Shown here one piece after another: positions 58,901-64,000 of a stretch of DNA of 64,000 bases. Below the pieces are notes generated by a model. The model saw nothing but the letters and a program-made list of their open reading frames with translations, had not been told where the DNA came from and made no database searches. The position numbers were made by a program, and so were the translations under genes. Each line of letters starts with the position of its first letter. The first letter of the stretch is position 1. The stretch lies in contig CP099419.1 in the NCBI GenBank assembly GCA_024114885.1, positions 1,984,001 through 2,048,000 of the forward strand. The letters are read 5' to 3'. The DNA is from Septoria linicola (taxonomy: Eukaryota > Ascomycota > Dothideomycetes > Mycosphaerellales > Mycosphaerellaceae).

Positions 58901-59001
58901 TCTCCTACCTTAAGGTATAGGGATATAGAGCTATAGTATATATAGATATAAGAGTATAGCCTTAGTAGGTAAGGAGTAATAAACTAATAAATAGAGGAAA
59001 G
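55976..59001 (+). mobile_element. Copia-B, older Copia element (right part of a split copy)
   Basis: The LTR resumes at 55980 (ACTTCTAAG) after the ATAG target duplication and ends at 56218; with the 38 bp at 36413-36450 this gives a nearly full Copia LTR. The internal part 56219-59001 is 2783 bp, exactly the length of the matching Copia-A part (42788-45570), and stops where Copia-C begins. It is more RIP-altered than Copia-A. Confidence 0.88.
55980..56218 (+). repeat. Copia-B 5' LTR, right part
   Basis: 239 bp continuing the LTR whose first 38 bp are at 36413-36450; with them the total is 277 bp against 278 in Copia-A. Confidence 0.85.
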
Positions 59002-59279
59002 TGTTAAAAGTAGAGAGCGTTTATAGATACTATATAATGTTAAGGAGGGTATAGCGTAGTAAAGAAGAATAGGGGATTAATCTTGAACTGACTTATATAT
59101 ATAGTATAGTAGTAATATACTAGGAACTAAATATAAAGTTGATTTTGTTAGTTATCTAAGAAGAGAAGAAAGAGAAGCAAGATATACCTCTTACTAAGCC
59201 TTAGGTAGATGCCTTAGGCATCTAGAACTATACTCAGAAGTCTATATCTAGACTGACTATCTAGGATATATTCTTAATA
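59002..59279 (-). repeat. Copia-C LTR (3' LTR in the element's own orientation)
   Basis: 278 bp, the same length as the Copia-A LTRs, in inverted orientation. Confidence 0.9.
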
Positions 59280-59933
59280 CTCCTACTTATGCTATATAGT
59301 CAGATCTTTTAACAGATTATCTATAGCACTCAAATACTAGTCCTAATCTTGATTAGTTATCAAGTACTTACTTTTTAGACTAATAACTAGATAGTACTAA
59401 CTATTAATCTAACAAACTTTCTATACTACTATCTCCTATAAAAAGGTAAAAGAAATACCTTCTATAAGATCTTCCTTCTCTCTTATATAGGAGTAGATTA
59501 TTTAGGATATAGACTATCTAGTAAGTTGCCCCTATCCTTTCTTATAGCTAATTCTAATAGCTCCCTAGATTCCTTATAGCCTAGTCCCCTACTTAGTTAC
59601 ATTCTATATAGCTTCTTAGTTCCCTAATAGTCTTTAGGGTATACTATTCTTAGCTATAGGGATCTTATATCAAGCTAGGGAGTAGAGTAACTATATACTA
59701 GTAGAGGAGATAATAGCTACTATAGAGGAGGTCTTTAATATTAACTAGTACTTAGCCTTAGGGGGTGTCTAGTTTAGCTAGGTGCTATATAGTAATATTA
59801 TAGTTAGTAATAGGTCTAATATTAGTAAGAGTATTTAGGACTTTGTAAAGTCTAACTAAGGAGGAGTTAAGTAACTAAAATCTTTCTTTTAGACTCCTCT
59901 TAGTTCAACTCTAAGGCTTAGAGTTATCTTTTG

Positions 59934-62900
59934 CATATCTCTTATATAAGGCAGAGCTGCCTTATAAACTCCTAAAACTGTAGTCTATTCTTTAGCTTAG
60001 TAAGACTATCTACTACTATCTCTTTTATATTTATATATTCTATAGAGATAAGTCTGTTCCACTAGAGCTTTCTTATAGCATTATATAAGATATTAATGTG
60101 TTTAGACTTGTTATAAATATATAAGTCCTTAACTAGAGTAAGGGCAGCTTAGTTATTACCTTTTAGCTAAATTAGCCTAATTCTAGTAACAGTTTCCTAG
60201 TTACTAAGGATCCTTAGTTAGTAAGAACATTCTCCTACTAACTCTAGGCATCCAAGCTCTCTTAAAAGAGCACTAAGGAACTATAACTGTTTTGTATATA
60301 CACCTATAGCTATATATTTAGCTTCTATTATAGATATAGCTATAGATTTCTACTTCTTACTTATCTAGGAGATTAGTATACTATAAAGGAAGAAGACATA
60401 TCTAAGGATTAAGACTCTGTTAGTCTTGTCTATTACATAGTTAGAGTCTATATATCTAGTAAGAAAGCCTTAACTATTCCTTAAGTATCTTAGACTAAGG
60501 TCTAGGTTTGATCTCAGGTATCTAGTCAGCTTCTTTAGAGCCTTTATATGTCCTACTATTAGATTACTAATATAGGAGCTCAATCTTCTAAGGGCAAATG
60601 AAATGTCTAGTCTTGTAATAGTTATAAGCTATATCTATGTTCTAATAATAGATTAGTACTCCTATTTATTATACCTTTTATTATTTGGTCTAGTAGGCTT
60701 TAGACTTTCATAGCTGTCTATTAGTAAAAGAGTTAGTAATATAGTCTCTTAACCTATTCCTATCTTAGCTAGGTTCTCTTAGATATAGTGCTTCTAGTTA
60801 AGTTTTAGCTAGCCTTACTGTCTGTTTCTTATTAGTCTCATTCTAAGAATCTTGTCTAGTTCTCTAAGATCTTTAATCTTGAAGACCTTACTAAGTTAGT
60901 CTTTAAACTAGAGGACATCTTCTAGTCTCTCTATAGTAATAGGTATGTTATTAATATAGATTAGGATTATTAGGTCTTTCCTTTTCTTATAGATTAGAAG
61001 ACATAGGTCCACTTCTAATTGTCTAAATCCTATTCCTTTTAGCTTTGACATATATAGCTAATTCCAGTCTCTTATAGCTTACTTTAGCCTATAGAGACTC
61101 CTTAGAACTTATAAGACTATACTAGTTAGTAGGTTAACACCTAGTAGTAGGATTATATAGATGTCCTTATATAGGGTGCTCTCTATAAATATATTATTCA
61201 TATCTACTTAGTATAGAACTAGGTCCTTCTTACAGACTATAGCTATAAATCCTCTTAGAGTATCCTACCTAACTATAGAGGCAAAAGTCTCTATATAGTC
61301 TACTCTATACTTTTAGGAGAACCCTCTTATAACTAGTCTTGCCTTAAACTTTTTAATAGCTCTACTAAGCTTTCTCTTAATATTAAAGACCTATCTTAAG
61401 GTAACTAGGTTAGCCCCTTTTAGTAGGACTACTATAGTCTAGGTATTATTACTTATAAGTATATCCAGCTCCTTCTAAATAGCTTCTTACTAGAGATAAC
61501 CCTACTTAGGATTACTTACTACTTCCTTATAGTTCCTTAAGATTAGAACCTCCTATTTATATATTCCTACTTCTTTAGTAGCTAAGAATATAATCTCTTT
61601 AACTTCCTTTAAGAATTCTAGGTCCTATAGGATACCTAGGTTAATAGAGCTTATAGCTAAGAAGAAAGCCTAATACTCTAGGAGCATTTCCTTGTCTAGC
61701 TAACTATTCTAATCTAGCTCAAGCCTAATTAGCTTCAGCTTCTAGTTAAATCTATTAAGTTCTTAGGATACTTTCCTCTTTCTAAGAGTTTACCTTAGAG
61801 CTGTCTACTCCTAATCTACCTCTATAGTTTCTTAGGTAGAATTCTTAGATTCTTTCTTAACTTTCCCTTAGTCTAGGAATTTTCTATACTCTCCTACATC
61901 TTCTAGTAGAGGTAGAAGTTGTATAAAGAGTTTCTTTCCTTCCTGAACCTATACTAATAGCTAAGGAGGAGGAGGCTTCTACTAGCCTAGACTAGGAGTA
62001 CCTAGGGTACTCCTACTAGCTTATAGAGTAGGCTAGCTAATAGTTCTTAGCCTTCTAACAGGTCTTCTTTCTAGAGCTGAACTAGGGAGATTCTTGATCT
62101 TAATATTTAAGTCCAATTCTCTACCTAGCTTATCTTTAAAGAAGATTATATTAGTATACTACTTAATAGCCTTCATGTCTAGCTCCTAGAACTTCTATAC
62201 CTTTACTATATTGTTATAGTATCTAACAAACATAGTATCCTTTCCTCTATTTATTAGTTTGTTACTCCTTACCTACTAAGGCTATACTCTTGTATCTATA
62301 TACACTATAGCTCTATATCCCTATACCTTAAGATAGGAGACTATTAGTTTAATCTTATTAAAAGCTTTATTAGGTAAGAGCTTGAATCCCTTAACATCAG
62401 GTCTATTTAGAAGCTTGTTCCTTATATATACCTATACTTTAAGGGCTTCTAGCTAAAACTTAATAGGTATCTTACTTTCTTTAAGCATTACTCTAATAGA
62501 GGCCTCTAATATTTAGATAGACCTCTTAACTACTCTATTCTAGAGTGAATTATAGGCCTTAGTTAGCTTAAGGGTAATTCTAAAGTCCTTCTCCTACTAT
62601 TTAATTAAAGTAGTAATCTCTCTAGCATTATTAGCCCTTATAGACTTAAGGAGTGCTACTAACTACCTTTCTACCTTAATCCTCTAGTTCTAAAGAGCAG
62701 TTAGTGTATCTAATCTAGCCTTGAGTAGAAATGCCTATTTCTTTCTTAAGAAGTTATTAATAATCTTAAGCTACTATATAAAACCTTTTACTAATAATAG
62801 TAATAGTCTATAGATATCTACTAATATAAGGGCTAATCTTTTAGGTCTTCTCTTAATAGACTTGCCTAGGTGTTTCTTTATCTTACCTATTATATAGATC

Positions 62901-64000
62901 CTATACTTATACTCTTCCTAGTTAGGAATTAGAATTCTTTCCTTTAGGTTAGTAACTTTGTAAAGGTTTAAGAGTAACCCTCTTCTAAAGTATATAAATC
63001 TTCTATACTATAGCTCTTACTGTTTTAGATCCTTCTCTAATAGGGTAGTATAGGCATTATTAACCTCTATAGGATTATATAGTAAGTAATATAACTTTTC
63101 CTATAGGAGAGGTAATATCTTACTAATAAATAGAATATCTCTAACTAGCTTGGTCTTTATAACTGTTTAGCTATCTAGGGAGGTGAGAGTGAAATCAGGC
63201 TTCTAGACTCTAAATTGCTTACTAAACTAATCCTATAATATAAGATTTACTCTAAGATTAGGAACAAATAGTACCCTATTAAGTAGAACTTCTCCTTCTA
63301 AGATTCCCTTTATCTATACTAGTCTAGAGTAGGTTATATAGAGGTATCCTCCTCCTACCTTAATCTATACTTTCTTCCTTAGTAGCTTTACTAATCTAAA
63401 GAAGGATAGTTAGTTAGTTATATAGGATAAGGTATAGGAATCTAAGAGCTATTCTTAGAGTAACAACTTGCCTTTAGCCTCAATTATAGAATAGGCTAAC
63501 TTATCTTAGTTATCATCTTCTAATAGGGAATCATTATTACTTCTAGAACTAGAGTAAGTTCTAGAATCAGAACTAGAACTAGACTCCTAGGCTAAAAATC
63601 CTTTCTTTAAAAGCTTTCTAGACTTTTCTATCCTTTAAAGCTACTTACCTATTTTCTAGACAACCTTCTTTAGCTTATTATATAATAATGACTTATAGAC
63701 AGCTTTCTTGATATGTCTAGCATTCCTTAGTAAAGAGGATCTTCTAACCCTCTTTCTAAGGAATAATCCCTAAGGGTCCTTCTAGTTCTTAGTACTATTT
63801 CTCTACTAGGACAGTTTCTTAGTAGTAGGGAGGTTAGGACAATCCTTTAACTAGTGCTTCTCTTTCTTATAGAGCTAGTACATTAGTAGAGACTTTCCTT
63901 AGTAGGGCTGCCTAGAATAGAATATAGCTAGACCTATATCTATCTTGTCTAGATTATCTCTTACCTCTTAGGACTTAAGTAGAAGGAGAATAGTATCTAT
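59934..64000 (-). pseudogene. Copia-C pol/gag remnant
   Basis: The reverse-complement frame starts at the stop codon (59934-59936) and reads RNase H, RT and integrase as in Copia-A, with Q/W-type stops. The RT catalytic box near 60.95 kb reads Ile-Asn-Asn instead of Asp-Asp, so it is inactive. It keeps more CA and TG than Copia-B. Confidence 0.88.

Larger units (their letters stand above)
33668..64000. other. AT-rich, RIP-affected retrotransposon island
   Basis: From about 33668 to the window end the sequence is poor in CpA and TpG, rich in TpA, and has almost no open frame of 60 codons on either strand. Reading frames of the elements show TAG or TAA where Gln or Trp would be expected. This is the classic outcome of repeat-induced point mutation, known in Neurospora and in many dothideomycetes. 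The loss is strongest in the block at 33.7-36.4 kb and in the Gypsy sequence; the Copia elements keep more CA and TG. Confidence 0.93.
59002..64000 (-). mobile_element. Copia-C, inverted Copia element inserted in Copia-B (incomplete at window end)
   Basis: It begins at 59002 with TGTTAAAAG, the reverse complement of the Copia LTR 3' end, and its 278 bp LTR ends at 59279 (TTAATA). It continues in inverted order through RNase H, RT, integrase and gag to the end of the window, parallel to Copia-A by position (64000 corresponds to about 43811). The left flank is GAAAG (58997-59001). The far LTR lies outside the window, expected near 65.3 kb. Confidence 0.9.

Noticed and set aside
33668..64000. 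CRISPR-like or satellite array in the AT-rich island
   Set aside because: The repeated words are explained by LTRs, nested elements and RIP; no regular spacing with unique spacers was seen.

Overview
The window reads as nuclear DNA of a filamentous ascomycete, most likely a dothideomycete of the Mycosphaerellales/Capnodiales type. The genes have short 50-80 bp GT-AG introns with CTRAC-like branch points, the gene content is fungal (TAF14, CPS1/DIP2, DUF3455, 2EXR, SigF-like NTF2), and half of the window is AT-rich retrotransposon sequence with a strong repeat-induced point mutation (RIP) signature. The species was not determined. Gene calls come from reading translations, splice sites and family motifs by eye; no database search was run.

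Region 1 (1 to about 33.67 kb) is gene-rich and of balanced composition. In order: RanBP1 (+), TAF14/YEATS (+), a long gene-free stretch with a (CAT)n microsatellite, a ferric reductase (+), a CPS1/DIP2-like double adenylation protein (+), a secreted DUF3455 protein (-), an EBP-type sterol isomerase-like protein (-), a GNAT acetyltransferase (-), a multipass membrane protein (-), a 2EXR-type protein (-), a CDF metal transporter (+), a SigF-like NTF2 protein (-), a flavin monooxygenase-like gene with apparent frameshifts (+), a CCCH zinc-finger/NYN-like protein (-) and aprataxin (-). These are mostly housekeeping genes (nuclear transport, transcription, DNA repair, sterol and metal metabolism). 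They do not form an obvious biosynthetic cluster.

Region 2 (about 33.67 to 64 kb) is a retrotransposon island in which CpA and TpG are nearly absent from the older parts and glutamine/tryptophan codons read as stops. It can be resolved into layers. An old unidentified block (33.67-36.41 kb) is followed by a Ty1/Copia element (Copia-B) whose 5' LTR is split by a long LTR element (36451-55975) carrying Gypsy gag-pol. That Gypsy pol is itself interrupted by a complete Copia (Copia-A, 42510-48808). Copia-B is interrupted at 59001/59002 by an inverted Copia (Copia-C) that runs off the right end. LTR lengths (278 bp for Copia, 279 bp for the outer element), terminal dinucleotides and short target-site duplications support this order. 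None of these elements looks coding-competent in this window.

The least explained parts are the roughly 3 kb coding-like remnant between the Gypsy integrase and the outer 3' LTR (52.6-55.55 kb), a short hairpin sequence present three times in the island, and the heavily mutated block at 33.67-36.41 kb.
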